DNA from: Hormiphora californensis
Taxonomy: Eukaryota; Ctenophora; Tentaculata; Cydippida; Pleurobrachiidae
Reading direction: 5' to 3'
DNA length: 64,000 bases
Assembly (NCBI GenBank): GCA_020137815.1
Contig: CM035355.1
Coordinates: forward strand, 595,451-659,450
In this document: piece by piece, positions 21,600-35,200 of the stretch
How the letters are laid out: each line of letters begins with the position of its first letter
Position numbering within the stretch: position 1 is the first letter of the stretch
Position numbers and translations under genes: made by a program
Notes under the pieces: model-generated
The model's database searches: none
What the model was told of the DNA's origin: nothing
Seen by the model: the letters and a program-made list of their open reading frames with translations, nothing else

Positions 21600-24240
21600 G
21601 ATGATTATTATAAGGGCCGAGTAGAGCTAGTAGTTTTCACACACTCTCACAAAACAAGTCACATGCTCATGCAGTACTATACGGAAAATATCATGGATAA
21701 AGAATTCTTGTGACGATGTCCAAGTGAAGGAACATCATATAACTTTGATCATGTTTTACATAGTTGCCAAGTTAAAGCTACCCCCAGTAACGTCATTTTC
21801 TTTTCCTGTGTAAGAAACAGACTTTCACAGACTTCCATTAGCCTACTACTGGACCGATCCCTCAATTCACTGACGGATTTGTAGCTGTCAGACTCATATA
21901 ATATGAATTATGACTAGACCGTTTTGTCATAAATGAGGAATCGGAATTCGGATTGGAATCATACTATCATCCTAGAGTTGTAGAGGCGTACCTGCACACA
22001 GGTGTACTGTTATACAGTTTGCTGGTTGTTAGATTTTAATGAGAATCCGGAGCAGCCCTTCAATCTAGGGCAGTGGTAGCAGTGGTTTGTATTATTCACA
22101 TATTATATTTTCTAAACTTGTGATGCTCCAGAATCTGAACTAATAGACAACTGGTCACAACATCAAATCAGGGAATTGGAAACTCTCTATAAGATCTCCC
22201 CCCCCTCTCTCTCTTTCTCTCTCTTTCTCTCTCTCCCTCCGTATGCGGCCATCAATAATATGTGGTGAGGCGCTGTTATAGACGCTGAAGGATATATCTA
22301 GATCAGCACTGTACTACACGAGATGCTAACTGTCATCTGATTTACGTCAAACCACAATTAGACAGGCGAGATTGAGTTGCTTGAGTATCTTACAAGCCTC
22401 TACGCACAGGCGTGGAGTGATAATAATTATAGAGGTCGGCTGTCGACCTATGAAGGGGCAGCATAGTGGGCGGAATGATGGGAGGTGCAAAAAACACACA
22501 CACACACGCACAGGAGAGGGAAGGGTAGTTAACGGTACCAAGAGATTGAGATGCCATGCATAGTATAGATAACATATAGCAGCAGGAGGGCTGAATTCCA
22601 GGTGATATTGCCAATATAATGCACTTATAGCAGCAGTAGTAGTAATGATAATGTTAGTAATAAAGAACTGATCTCACAACAAAGCAATAACTACAAAAGG
22701 CTTCGATTTTTCACTAAAGTCAAGTTCTCTAGAAGCCAATAGTGTAAACAAAATAGCAGTGATGGAGTTCCCTGGAAATGGAAGGGAAATGGGTATTATA
22801 GAGGCTAGGTTGGTAAATTGATCGAATCTGAACAAAAGGTGCTACATCTGCAATGGGATCAGAGGTTTGTAATGTAGAAACAGCTGCAACGAATTGCAGT
22901 ACTCTACTTAACTCTATCGGAGGAAGATTTAATATGATTTTCAGTAATGGCTCAATGGTTTCACCACCCCAGCAGTTATAATCTCTCTCCCTCAGCATCA
23001 GTTCTCTCTCTACCCATGCCCCACAGATGCCACCTAATACATGTCTAAATTTAACGCCCTACTCCCCCACTACTCAGCTCCCCAACACTGTGCACAACAG
23101 AAGAGGCAAATATAATGCCTGTCAACAATCTCTATCCTCGACTAGGCTACAATGCATATCTCTCTTATTCTGCTAATTGGTCTCTCTGGACAACTAGAAA
23201 ACTATACAGCTAGTCTACCCGCATCTCATTATTAAACTACTCTCTCCCCATCCTAGTTTTATTAATCATCCCCTCCTCCTCCTCTTGAGATACATAAAGG
23301 CTCTCTTTCGAAATGTCCAATAACTTAACAAGACGTAGACTAGGCTATATAGGACTCCTATATAACCTTTTAGGAGACAGAAAAACGGCGTACCGACTAG
23401 TCAGTATATGCTGATCCTTGATCAGAAGCTATTTTACTGGGCTAGAACAAGTTATAATCAGTTGATGAAAAACATATCAAGGGGGGGGGGGGGGCAGTGT
23501 ATCTGCATTTAGAGAATTAATAAATCAAATATGTGAGCATAACGATAAAGGCCCCTGCAGATCTTCTCTTCTGCTGCTTGAGAAGTTGCTAGAATATCAG
23601 ATGAGATTGCTGATTGTTGATTTGGTTACGAAGTCACCCCTATTATTGCATATAGGGGTGACAATACCGCCTACCTAAAAATGAAAATTTACGGGACCTT
23701 CTCATAAAAAGTTATCGAAAACTTGTCTAAAACCTATCTAAAACGTATGGTACTAGTTTGTATAGTAACCAGGACCTGAATTCTACAGAAAGTAACGACC
23801 GGTAGCGATTACACCACATGTTTAACAACAGAGGTGTGTCGCATAACTCCTTATATGGGCATAAAATTCCAATCTTGTGGAATTTTTTCTGACTCGACTA
23901 TAGCTTAGTTATCAATGAATCCACCTCTAATACCTTTGGAATGGCATTTTGCACATTTCTGAAGGTTTTTGTAGCCAAATTCCAGCATCTTCATAGTTTT
24001 CCAAAAACAAAAACAGTGTTAATGGCCAAAATATCGAAAAATTCCGGTATTTAATGGTAGCTCAGACAATTTCCTCGGTATGTTCAAAAAATTAGAACTT
24101 TCTGTTTTGTAGTTTGGACACAGGATTTTTTTTCCCGCCGTACAAGCGATATTATTACCCCTCCGTGAGCTAGCGCAGAGGGGGAATTTCATTACCAAAT
24201 TGTTGATACAAATAATATGCATTGGCCATCAGAATGTATT
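21600..24240. other. Gene-poor stretch
   Basis: No gene could be supported. It holds CT-rich sequence at 22199-22240, a CA run at 22495-22511 and a G run at 23480-23494. A 90-codon minus frame at 22729-22998 has ordinary composition but no recognisable motif or splice frame. Confidence 0.45.
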
Positions 24241-24286
24241 AATATCATATAATATATCATATATTATAGATGATAATAATATTATA

Positions 24287-24332
24287 TAGTCGGACCCTGA
24301 TTCACCGGGCCCCGATTTACAGTCCGACTGTA
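24287..24332. mobile_element. Very short Tigger/pogo-like MITE remnant
   Basis: GTCGGACCCTGATTCACCGG faces CCCCGATTTACAGTCCGACTG with TATA outside. It matches the ends of the 72-bp element at 4664-4735 with substitutions and an internal deletion. Confidence 0.65.
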
Positions 24333-24478
24333 TATGAATTATGGTCATTATTTGCTATTACCGTACGGGTAAAAAGGGGACTGAGTGAGTCATAGGGATC
24401 ATGTAGCCTAGAACAATAACATAGGAGTTTACCATGGGGAGCTTTTATTTTATGTTACCATGGCATATCGCGACTATT

Positions 24479-24661
24479 AGTGGGAGGCTATATGTGCTAT
24501 AACACCGGTGTGTATCTGTATATCGCGCCCCGCGCGGGGCGTGATATGCACGCATATCGGCTCCTTGCGGAGCAAGGAGACGATATGCAATATATCGCCC
24601 CGAACGTAGTGAGGGCGATATATTTGATACACATAAGGTGTTATAGCATATAACGCCCACT
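24479..24661. mobile_element. 183-bp foldback MITE
   Basis: The left arm (AGTGGGAGGCTATATGTGCT then ATAACACC) and right arm (GGTGTTATAGCATATAACGC then CCACT) are inverted repeats. Inner short palindromes follow: CGCGCCCCGCGCGGGGCG and CGGCTCCTTGCGGAGC. It ends 47 bp before the assembly gap. Confidence 0.8.
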
Positions 24662-24708
24662 GCAAGCAAGGAGAGAACAACACTAATCCCCTTTCAATAA
24701 GTCAATTT

Positions 24709-24808
24709 NNNNNNNNNNNNNNNNNNNNNNNNNNNNNNNNNNNNNNNNNNNNNNNNNNNNNNNNNNNNNNNNNNNNNNNNNNNNNNNNNNNNNNNNNNNN
24801 NNNNNNNN
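24709..24808. other. Assembly gap (100 N)
   Basis: Exactly 100 N, the usual size for a gap of unknown length. The 5' end of the retrotransposon that follows is lost in it. Confidence 1.
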
Positions 24809-25174
24809 CTGCCGACCCCCTCACTTGCAAATTCTTTCACACTATCGGAACCGGACTGGATCACAACCCCTTACCTCAGGAGATCAATCGATAAACAGAG
24901 CCAAGGGAACCCACCAGACACACCCCTGTTCCCGCCCGCAGTACAACGAAGCTGTGAAAAAACCCCAAATCCCCCATGTCCCGGAACCCACTGAGACACC
25001 GGATTTTCTAAACTCCCTGATAAAGGAGATGAGGGACGGGTTCCTCTATCAGGGCCAACAGATACAGCAGCTGATGAGGGCTCTCATCCAGAGAGAAACA
25101 AGCTCCCCAGTGAAACCACTCAACCTAGACCACTCTGGGATAATGCCGGACTACATGATGCCAGCAGAAAGAAT

Positions 25175-25876
25175 GGGAGAACTACAGCCAATCCATCCCC
25201 TCAATCACCGCTCTCAAAGATCATTCTACTAAACTGCAGGTCCATCTCTCCTGCAGCTGGTGGGGAGACGAAGTGGAAGCTACCATACATCCACGAATTA
25301 CTCATGTCTCCACGCCTAGATGAACCCCCTGTGATAGCAGTTGGTATAACTGAAACATGGCTCAAAAGCTATATATCTGACGCCCAAGTAACAGTTCCAG
25401 GATACGTAACATTTCGAGCAGACAGAGAGCTTAAAGTTGGTGGAGGGTGCTTACTGTTCATCAATCAGAATATACCGGTCACGAGACAACTCTCATGGAG
25501 TGATCTACAGACGAGCCTCGTAACGGCATTCTCTGAACAAAACAACCTGCTCTTTGCCTGTCTATACCGACCTCCAGATGCAGATGTAAAATCTTACGGA
25601 GAAGCTCTCACAAAACTCCAAAAGGAAATTAATTCAATCACAGAGGAAAACAAGGGGAAAACACCTGAAGTTGTGATTATTGGAGATTTTAATCTCCCTA
25701 ATATGGATTGGGGTACTATGGCACCTACAATAGGTGGTGGAAGAGACACTGGCCCATACCATCAAACCCTCGAGCTAATTAACGAGAACTTCATATCACA
25801 CTTGTTACAACTCCTACAAGGGAGAAAACATCCTGACTTAGTGTTCACAATACCCCTGAATATTTCACTAATGTGA
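25175..25876 (+). pseudogene. Retrotransposon endonuclease (EEP) domain
   Basis: Apurinic-endonuclease-like (exo-endo-phosphatase) fold that nicks target DNA for target-primed reverse transcription. Seen in order: IILLNCRSI, GITETWL (catalytic Glu), GGGCLLFI, LYRPP and IGDFNLPNMDW (Asp/Asn). The domain's final SDH-type motif falls after the stop near 25876, where a frameshift puts SDHRIVE in another frame (about 25898-25920). It overlaps the end of the ORF1-like frame by about 60 bp. Confidence 0.85.
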
Positions 25877-26755
25877 CAACGGCAGATAGTAAAATCTCTG
25901 ATCATCGTATAGTAGAGTGTGAATGGCATACAACCCCCTGAACAATACTGCGAATGATAAAGTTAAAACGACCCATTCAGGGATGTAAGATTACAACGTT
26001 GATTACCTTCCAATGAAAACCAAGCTGTGTGATGTAGACTGGGACGGGCTACTAAAACTATGCAAGAAAGAGGATTACCACGATCTGGAGCAGTTCAGGA
26101 CCTATATTACCCAAGTAGTCCTTGAAATTGCACAGGAAACCCTGCCCAAGAAAGCTGAACGTAACCGCGGAAATTCCTCCAAAAACAGGATATCTGACCT
26201 TTCAAAAGATCAGCAGGAGATCAAGAAGAAAATGAAACAGGAAGATATCGACCCACTTGAAAGGCTGGCTCTCTTTGATAAACTTGAGACCCTCGATGAA
26301 TTATGAAAGAAAATTCTAGAGAACCTAGACAAGGAGGAGGGGTAATGCAGTTGAAACGATAAAAACAAACCCTCGCTTCTTCTTCACCTATGCAAAGAGA
26401 AAGTCTAAGACATCTTCTACAATTGCCCCACTTAGAAGAAAAGATGGGAGCTTGACCACTGACAGTGCTGAAAAAGCACAGCTATTACAGAACCAGTATG
26501 TTGGAGTCTTTAGCAACCCTGATGATATAGACGTGGAGAGGAGCCTGACCTGGATTAAGTCAGAACCCCACCTGGTCACTGAAAACTTTGACTTTACGCC
26601 AGAGGATATCCAGGCGCCCTAAAGGAAATTGATCCATATGGAGCAGTACCGGACGGTGACATCCCGGCCAGAATCACGATTGCGGAGCGCAGCTCTGCTA
26701 CCCTCTTTGGCTCTTATGGAGTAAATCGATAGAGGAAGAATGCATCCCAGAGTCT

Positions 26756-28245
26756 TTGAAAAATCAACAGGTTGTCCCAATATTCAAAAAGGGCGATAAA
26801 ACAAACCCAGCCAACTACCGTCCTGTCTCCCTCACCTCAAATGTAATAAAGACTTTTGAGCGTGTCATGAAAAAACACTTAGTGCACCATTTTGAGGAAA
26901 ACAACCTATTTCCTGAGTCACAACACGGGTTCCGAAAGCAACGCAGTTGTCTCACCCAATTGATTGAACATGTCGACACAATCCTGAAAGAACTACGGGA
27001 TGGAAATGAAGTCGACGTGATATATGTCGACTATGCGAAAGCGTTCGACAAGGTGGATGTCAAACTCTTACTCGCCAAACTTGAACTCTATGGTGTCCGG
27101 GGAAAAGTTCTCAGTTGGATCAGATGCTTTTTGACAGATAGATACCAAACTGTTACCGTGGACGGAAAAAAATCCTCATGGGAAAAGGTTCTGAGTGGAG
27201 TCCCACAAGGTACCGTGTTGGGACCCATTCTATTTATCATATATATGGCAGACCTAAACTTTGCCGTTAAAAACTCAACGACCAAAGACTCTGGCTGATG
27301 ATACGAAGCTTATCAAAGGAATTGAAGGTGAAACATCACAAACCCAACTTCAAGAGGACTTAGATGGACTTGGAAGGTGGTACAAGGCAAACAATATGAA
27401 GCTGAATGATGACAAGTTTGAAGTTCTACAATACTCCCTCAATAAAACCCTGCTCCTAAAACAGTTGCCATTCTCCCAGGAACTCCAGACATACTACACG
27501 CCAAAGGGTCTTACAATTGAACCCAAACCCTGTGTCCGTGACTTAGGAGTTCAGCTGTCAAAACGACCTTTCTTGGGAAAACCAAATAGGAAAAATGACG
27601 TCGGATGCCCGAAAAATGAGTGCTTGGGTTTTAAGAGCCTTCAAAACAAGAGACAAAAGGACAATGACTATACTTTACAAAAGTCTTATTCGCAGCAAAT
27701 TAGAATACTGCTGCCCACTCTGGGACTCACCAAAAATCTCGGATATCCAGAATGTTGAAGCGATTCAAAGGAAGTTTACAAAACGGATCACTGGAATGGG
27801 TAACGTAAACTACTGGGAGCGTTTGAAAACTCTAAACATCCTCTCCCTTCAACGCCGCCGGGAGCGCTATACCATCGTCATGATGTGGAAAATGGCCAAT
27901 GAAAAAGCCCCCAACAATATTGGCATTCGCTTTTACAACCAAACCCGACTTGGAAAGAAGGCAGAGATCCCTACATGCCCCACAAACACCCAGAAATCGG
28001 TCCAGACGAAGCACCACAACTCGTTTTCAAGTAGAGCGACCCGGTTATGGAATACCCTCCCCAGCGAAGTGAACTCAGCGAAGATTTGGATTCATTCAAG
28101 ATACTTCTGGGGAAATGGACTTGAAGAGATTCCCGGATCGTCCCCCGGTACTCGGATACCAAAACAGCAACACATTCAATATTGGACTGGATACGGAATG
28201 TTTCCAGGGAGGGGGAGGCTCTGTAAGGAACTGACACCGGTGTAG
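26756..28245 (+). pseudogene. Retrotransposon reverse transcriptase, frameshifted
   Basis: RT blocks in order: VVPIFKKGD; YRPVSLTS; QHGFRKQRSC; YVDYAKAFDKVD (block A Asp); SGVPQGTVLGPILF; LADDTKLI (catalytic ADD). A frame change occurs between block B (27298) and the ADD box (27300), and another near 27595. The C-terminal part (SKLEYCCPLWDSP, IQRKFTKRI, RRRERYTIV) is typical of the RT C-terminal region of jockey/CR1-like elements. Confidence 0.85.
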
Positions 28246-28262
28246 GATCTACACAAAGACAA

Positions 28263-28297
28263 TACCAAGATACCAAGATACCAAGATACCAAGATAA
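28263..28297 (+). repeat. 8-bp tandem repeat ending the retrotransposon
   Basis: About four copies of ATACCAAG immediately after the RT frame, in the position of the short 3' tail repeats of CR1-like elements. Confidence 0.8.
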
Positions 28298-28299
28298 AA

Positions 28300-29530
28300 C
28301 TCTTTCTTTTGTTTGTGTGTACACACTGTTGCAAATAGAGAGAGATTGACACAACAAGGGGCGGCAGAATGGCGACAAGAGAGAGAGAGACAAGAGAGAC
28401 ATTGGTAATCGTTATCTCTCTCTATTTAATTAGCACCCAATAGTTCGCTTGTGTGTGTGTGAGTGTCTAGACATCTATATATAGACATGTCTGGAGTTGA
28501 AAAGGGAACATATTTGAAGGGTTGACATGAGTTTGTGTTCCTCTCTCTCGCTGTGTCATTATTTGTTGTTAAACTGTGAAACTTTGATGATGTTGAATAG
28601 TTTGTCAAATTGACTTTAAAAACTTTCTTTTCAATAATAAAACCCCCTTACCTTACTTTAAACCCCCTCTTAAATTTTTAACAATAAATTTAAATTTCCC
28701 TTTTTTTTTTCGGATATAATGTAGAGTACCTCTGTAGCCACACTCTAGATTTGTTCTTTCCAGATAAACCCCCCCCCCCCCCCCGTGAACTATTCTATGT
28801 GCGTTAGTCTTCTTCATGCCGATTATTAACTGAGAATTTAATAATTTGATTCTAAGTATAACGAATACGTACTAATAAGTAATACGTACTAGTTTTCCAA
28901 CAATTTTAGTGACTTCTTCGATAATTAGAACTAATGTGTAAATTGTGTCTAGTTACGGGCGTCTGGCAAGAATAGGGAAGATACCGTTGGCACGTTCGTA
29001 CCAGGGGGTCACTAGTTATATGTTTGTTGGCACGTTTTAGTGATCTGTATGTTACGTTCCTCTCTCTCTCTATTTCGTTCTTCAACTCTCTTTTCATCCC
29101 TCCTCCTTGATTTCTGGTCTTCTCTCTTCACTCTTCTCTCTCTTATATCTCGTCTCTCTCTCTTCTCTTTTTCTCTCTCCTCTCTCTCCCAGCCAATAGT
29201 ATTGAACCCAATGTATAACTTCATTTTAGATGTCCATGTAAAATATGGGAAGTTTTCGACCGTTCATTTGCATTTGAGACTTCCACTAAAGATTGTTTCA
29301 AAGTACAATAATATATAGATGGAATTACTTTTTATAAGTTTTCAGTGTTGCCAGCACACACTCACTATTCAGAGTGGAAGGATCATGTTCAGATGCTCAC
29401 TATAAAGTGCGTTGACTTGTTCACTGTTCAGAATCTCTCCCACCGTTGAGTACTGCCGCTACCATTACAAAACGAACTGTTTACAGCTTTCAGACGTTGG
29501 AGTTGTCAGTTGAAACAGTTTTCAATGGCT
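28300..29530. other. No gene recognised
   Basis: Short frames only. It holds GA patches at 28377-28400, a C run at 28770-28785 and CT-rich sequence at 29060-29190. Confidence 0.5.
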
Positions 29531-29537
29531 TCTGTTG

Positions 29538-30070
29538 TGGGTCTTTCCTTCAACTAGTTATATTTAAAATTCTGTTGGGTCTTTCCTTCAACTAGTTATA
29601 TTTAAAATTCTGTTGGGTCTTTCCTTCAACTAGTTATATTTAAAATTCTGTTGGGTCTTTCCTTCAACTAGTTATATTTAAAATTCTGTTGGGTCTTTCC
29701 TTCAACTAGTTATATTTAAAATTCTGTTGGGTCTTTCCTTCAACTAGTTATATTTAAAATTCTGTTGGGTCTTTCCTTCAACTAGTTATATTTAAAATTC
29801 TGTTGGGTCTTTCAACTAGTTATATTTAAAATTCCGTTGGGTCTTTCCTTCAACTAGAACTAGTTATATTTAAAATTCTGTTGGGTCTTTCCTTCAACTA
29901 GTTATATTTAAAATTCTGTTGGGTCTTTTCTTCAACTAGTTATATTTAAAATTCTGTTGGGTCTTTCCTTCAACTAGTTATATTTAAAATTCTGTTGGGT
30001 CTTTCCTTCAACTAGTTATATTTAAAATTCTGTTGGGTCTTTCCTTCAACTAGTTATATTTAAAATTCTG
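29538..30070. repeat. 38-bp tandem repeat, ~14 copies
   Basis: Unit GTCTTTCCTTCAACTAGTTA followed by TATTTAAAATTCTGTTGG. Most copies are identical. One copy near 29812 has lost CCTTC, one near 29850 has a duplicated AACTAG, and one has C-to-T in CTTTCC. No spacers and no coding potential. Confidence 0.97.
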
Positions 30071-30765
30071 ACTACTTTTGTTTAACAATCTAGAATGTGA
30101 CCGCTCAACATGAACATTATATGAGCGGTGAAAATATAGAGAAAGAGAAATGAATTGAATAATTAGAGAGAGAAAAGAGAGAAAGAGAGAGAGTATTAAA
30201 GAGAGAGAGTTAGAGAGATGTCGTGCAGCTTAAGGAGCTGTATCTTCAAAACAAGTGCACTAGTTTTTCTTTGGGCTAGAAGCTCTAAAGCTCCCTTTTT
30301 TAGTCTATCTTGGAGTTACTGATGCGTGACCTATTTGGGATGCCATAAAGTGTCCAACCTAGGCTACTAGGCAAGTATTTTCCATTTGAGAGAACATGTC
30401 AACTGAGTTTCTATGAATGCCTCTCTTGTTTCCTAGAACTCCATGCTGAGCTATAGGAATCGGTCAGCAGTCTATCTGCAGCAGTTGTAGTTGTCTCACA
30501 TAGCAACTACAGCTACTACAGACTGTGAGTCACAGCTGCCCTCTCCAAGGCTGTGTATTTCAATAGCTATTCATTCCTTGTGGCGTGTTTGCATTTCGCG
30601 TAACATCTTTCCCTGCAACACATGTCTCCGAGGCCATGACTCATGAGTGTGGTGAAACTGGAAGGGAAGAGAGATGGGTAAAACTATCAGAAATGAGTTA
30701 ACTTTAGCTTTGTCGAGTTCTGATTGTGTTAGGGAACACTAAAACTTCCTCTTCCGGCAATATTG

Positions 30766-30766
30766 A

Positions 30767-30812
<46 letters not shown>

Positions 30813-30880
30813 TCTCTCTATCTCTCACTCTCTCTCTCTCTCTCTCTATCTCTCTCTATCTCTCCCTATCTCTCTAAGCT
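30766..30880. repeat. (CT)n microsatellite
   Basis: CT dinucleotides with TCTA and CACT interruptions. Confidence 0.95.
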
Positions 30881-31443
30881 TGTTGTGTCAGCTGTGTGTT
30901 TATATGCAATGTGCCATTTTATGTCTTCACCAGCCTTACGCTTAGTTTTCTCATTTTTCAGAACTCTCCAGATCTAAATACTCCCACATATGCAGTATAT
31001 TACTACCGGTATGTTGAAGGTTGAAAACCTTTTTTGCAGTCGCACCATCGTTCGAAGTTTCCTTTTTACATGCACATATTACAGATGCAGGCAATATAAC
31101 TTTACCACTACCAGTATAATTGAAAATGTAACAAATTGTATAACGAATCAAGTTGCGTCCTCTAAACTGGGTTACTGCGTCGTCGCTATATTTCGCCCTC
31201 CTACCTATAATACATCGTTAAATGGATTGAAGTCTAAATAACAGAGAGGGATATGGAAATGAGATCGAACCAGTTTTTACGTGGCTATTTGATTAACGAG
31301 TATTGAAATATATTACCGCGGCCCATCACATTACAACATGTATCTTTCTAACTGTAAATTGAATTCCACTGCGGTTATAGGTACCTTCATTTTCAGTCTT
31401 GCATTTCATCCTTCCCTCTTTCTCTCTATCCCCTATTTATCTA

Positions 31444-31555
<112 letters not shown>

Positions 31556-32279
31556 TTTCTCTCCTTCCCTTCTTCCTTTTTCCAATCTTTCTACATGGTT
31601 GGGGGTTATTTCTTCAAAAATAAACCAAAAAATGGTTGCTTATTGCGTTTAACAATACCAAAAAACCAACAACAAATAAGGCACCGAACCCCAACTATCC
31701 TCTGTATTCACTGCGTACCACTGGTAAACCCCTATCGTTGAGGAATGAGGAGGGGAGTACCCACAAAGTCATATCATTATTGCTACTGATACCGGACACA
31801 GTGTCAGGCGATTCAAAAAGTTCAATACTGCACGAGATATTTTTTTGCTTTCTTCTAACTTCTGTTAGTTATGCATGCTGTTACATCAATATGCTATTGA
31901 GAAAAATGCCACCCGTTTTTATCCAATACTAATACATACTTTAGAAGTTTAGAAATATGCAACCTAGATTAACATCATTAGAAAGATTGTACCAAACTGA
32001 ATTGTTTACTTATAGGTAGTAATTCCTACCGTAGGAATGCTTGGAAATTTGAAACGGTAGTCTAGATTTGGGTTTATAAGATTTGGATTCGGAGTATCTC
32101 GAATTTAAAGTCTCGTGCATGCAAGACTTGGTAGAGAGTGCTTCGCTAGTTTGATATTAGGAGAAAAACAAAATAAAATAGAGTTTGTTTCCTAAACTAC
32201 ATTATGTACAAAGTTGCTACGTATGCAAGGCTCCGCTTTACTTTCTTCAGATTTTGAAATAGATAAGGCCAATTAGTTG

Positions 32280-35200
32280 GGTTATTGGTAAAATTTTTGG
32301 GCTTTTGTTTTTTGTTAAAGTTATAAAGAAAAATAAAATAAAAAAGATAAAAAAGAGATAAAAAGAGACTTGAAGGGGGAGAAAGGGAAAGATAGGGATT
32401 ATATTAATAATTTTAAATATTTATATGTGTGTATCAACAAGTTGACGCTTACATTTCATAATGTATACCTCTGTTTTGTTGTCTTTCTCAATTGCCCCAA
32501 GGTTTTTGTAGGTATTTTTGTTCACCATGGCCCATAGGGTATTTGGGACTTCCCCAGGACACCCGTTGAACCTATCCTACCAGGTTTTTATGGGAGTATC
32601 CTGAATTACCCGTCCAAACAAGTCTATTTTTTTTATCTTTTTACTCCCCAAATCTTTACCTTTCCTTTTAAATTCCAAAATTTACCCGCCCAATTTAAAA
32701 ATTTTCCCCCTTACAAAGTTCTCCCTTTCTTAACAGAGTGAGAAAAAAACATTAAAAATTTACGGGCTGCGAAATTCCCTTATTTTTAAATCTCCCCGCC
32801 AGAGGGGTTTCGGGATGGTGTCTGTATAGAATTGTAATTTAGTTTAATTTATTAATTTTGCACTGCGGTTTATTTTGACAATTATTGTGGCTTTATTTTG
32901 TGTCCCGGCCCGTTTTGGGGCCTTGGAACAAAAGGGTCTCCGTAGAATCCTTTATTGTCAGAAATATCAGTATCTTGGTTTATACCCTTATGGCCGTTTG
33001 TGCCCCACCCAGTTGAAAGTTGAGACCGATTTGGGGGCAGCCTGTCAAAATTTTCATTGTTTAAATGTATCCTTTCCTCCCCGTAGGATACCCTAGTTTC
33101 AAACACACATAGTTTAGATGGGCGGCTCCCCCCTTGTATACACAGACAACACCCCCCTTCCCCCCAAATTTTATATAACGGAGAACATTAAAATTTTAGA
33201 TAATATCTCAACTCTAAAAATATTTTGGGAAAACAGACCCCCTTTCTTTACACCTTTGTAACCTTTTCCCAAAAAAGGTGTTTTTATATATTTCTTTTGT
33301 ATTTGTTTTTTGTAATTTTTTAGGGTACATTTTTTCCGGGCCCTGAAGAAGCCGAACTTTGAACTTTTGGCACGTTTTGGGGCCCCATTCTCTGTTGCAA
33401 TTAAAACCTTTTTATGGGGGGAAAAAGGGTACCCCAAGAAATTTAAATATATCCCCTTTTGCTGTTAGTTCAATCAGCCCCAGTTAGATCTTTCTAGACT
33501 CAATGTTCGGCTGTTGGTTCGCACTGAACAGCTTGTAACTAGGAGTTTGTGTTTAAAAAAGGCGGGGGAAAACGAGGCAAAGAGACGAGTATTTTCCCAC
33601 TTTTTTGTTGGGAATTTTGGGCAAAATTACAAGGGAAAAAAAAACTTTTTTAAAATGGAAGAGAATGAGAAACTGCAGGGAGGGAGAGAAGAAGAGGGAG
33701 AGAAAGAAAGGGGAGAAATAAAAAGGGGGGAGATTTTTGAAAAATAATGAAACAAAACCTATCAAATTTTTAAATTTAAATTTTTTATAACTCTTATTTT
33801 ACTATTATATTCTGGATATACACTATCACCTGCTTATTTCCTTTCCCCCCCGTCCCCTCCCCTTTTTTTATCCCCCTTTTTTTTTGCCCCTCCCTCTTTT
33901 CTCTCGGGTTTTCTTCTTCTCTTTTTTTTCCCCTTTTCCCCTCCTTTCCTCTTTTTCATTTTTTTTCCTGCCCCCTCTCTCTCTTCTTTTTTCTCTTTTT
34001 TAACTCTTTTTCTCTTTTTCCCTCTCTCCCCTCTCTCTCTCTCTTCTACTCCCCGGGCCCCCTTTTTTCCCCTTCCTTTCTCTTTTCCCCCTTTACCCCC
34101 TTTCTTCTCTCTTTTCTCTTCTCTTTTCCCCCCTCGTTTTCCTTTTATCTTCTCTCTCTCTCTCTTTTCCCCTTTTTCCTCTTCTCTCTCACTCTTCTTT
34201 TTTTCTCTTTCTCTTTTCTCTCCCCCCTCTCTCCCCCTCTCTTTTTATCTTTCTCTCTCTTCTCCCCCTTTTCTTTTTCCTCTATCTCTTTTTTCTCCCC
34301 CCTTTTTTTCCTTTTCTCTCTCTCCCCTCTCCTTTTCCTCTCACGGGGGGGGGGCGGAAAAAACCAAAAAAACATGGAGACCTCTCTAAAAAACAAACAA
34401 CTTTCTCCCCCCCCCCCTAAATTTCTCTCTGTTTGAGTCTGCCCCCTCTAGGGGCTCAGGTATAGTTCCTTTTTCCCTCCCTCAGTCTTTCCCCCGGCAA
34501 ACTTATTTTTTTGGGCAAGCCCTTTTTTTTTTCTTATTTGTTTTAAATATCTGATCAATTTCAAAATGTTGATCTAAATGAATTTATTCCCCCTTTTCCT
34601 CTTTTTTTGTATTACAGTGCCCCTGCTTTTGTGATTTTAGGTGTTTACTTACCTCCCATTCACATTTGGAAAAACTTGCTTTTTTATTTTAATTTTCCCC
34701 GGACGGGTCGGTTTTTGGGGGGACAATTGCCCCTTAAAGAAAGGCAAATTTTTTTTCTTTGGGAAGGGGAGAGGGAGGAATTTATTTAAAAGATCAGAGG
34801 GACCCCGGAGGGGGGAAAGAGGCCCGTTTCAAACCAACAAAAGGCATGATCGAGGGCTAGTATGTTAAAAGCTTGTACCAAACTTTTAAACTTTATCCCG
34901 GGGCTTTTAAAACCCCCCCGGGGGCTTTAAAACCCCTGCCTTAAACTTTAAAGGGCCCCTTATTAAAATTGTTCAAACCCCAGCCCTTTTCTCAAACACT
35001 TTTTTTTGTTTACAATTTGGTTTATTTTTTTCTTCGACGAGGGGGATGGGCACCCTAGGATTCAGATTTGACCCTCAGAAGCTGGGTTTCACGCAAATGC
35101 CTGACAGATTATGGACAGGAGAAGTTCAGAAGCTTGTTCCCAGAATACCAGTGAAACACACTCTCACAAAACCGTATATGGGCATCACACAACACCATAT

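Larger units (their letters stand above)
24809..28300 (+). mobile_element. Degenerate CR1/jockey-like non-LTR retrotransposon
   Basis: From the gap onward there is the end of an ORF1-like frame (24825-25232). An endonuclease domain (about 25175-25876) has LNCRSI, ITETWL, YRPP and IGDFNLPNMDW. A linker follows (26013-26306). The reverse transcriptase (26756-27298, then 27261-28245) has VVPIFKKGD, NYRPVSLTS, HGFRKQRSC, VDYAKAFDKVD, GVPQGTVLGP and LADDTKLI. The C-terminal region ends near 28245. The coding frame changes several times and has internal stops, so the copy is dead. The 3' tail (about 28263-28297) is four copies of the octamer ATACCAAG, as in CR1-type elements, which end in short tandem repeats. 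Confidence 0.9.

Noticed and set aside
22729-22998. 90-codon minus frame of ordinary composition
   Set aside because: No recognisable motif, no clear splice partners and no neighbouring exons; chance cannot be excluded.
29538-30070. Possible CRISPR array
   Set aside because: Units abut without unique spacers, and the DNA is animal; it is a simple tandem repeat.
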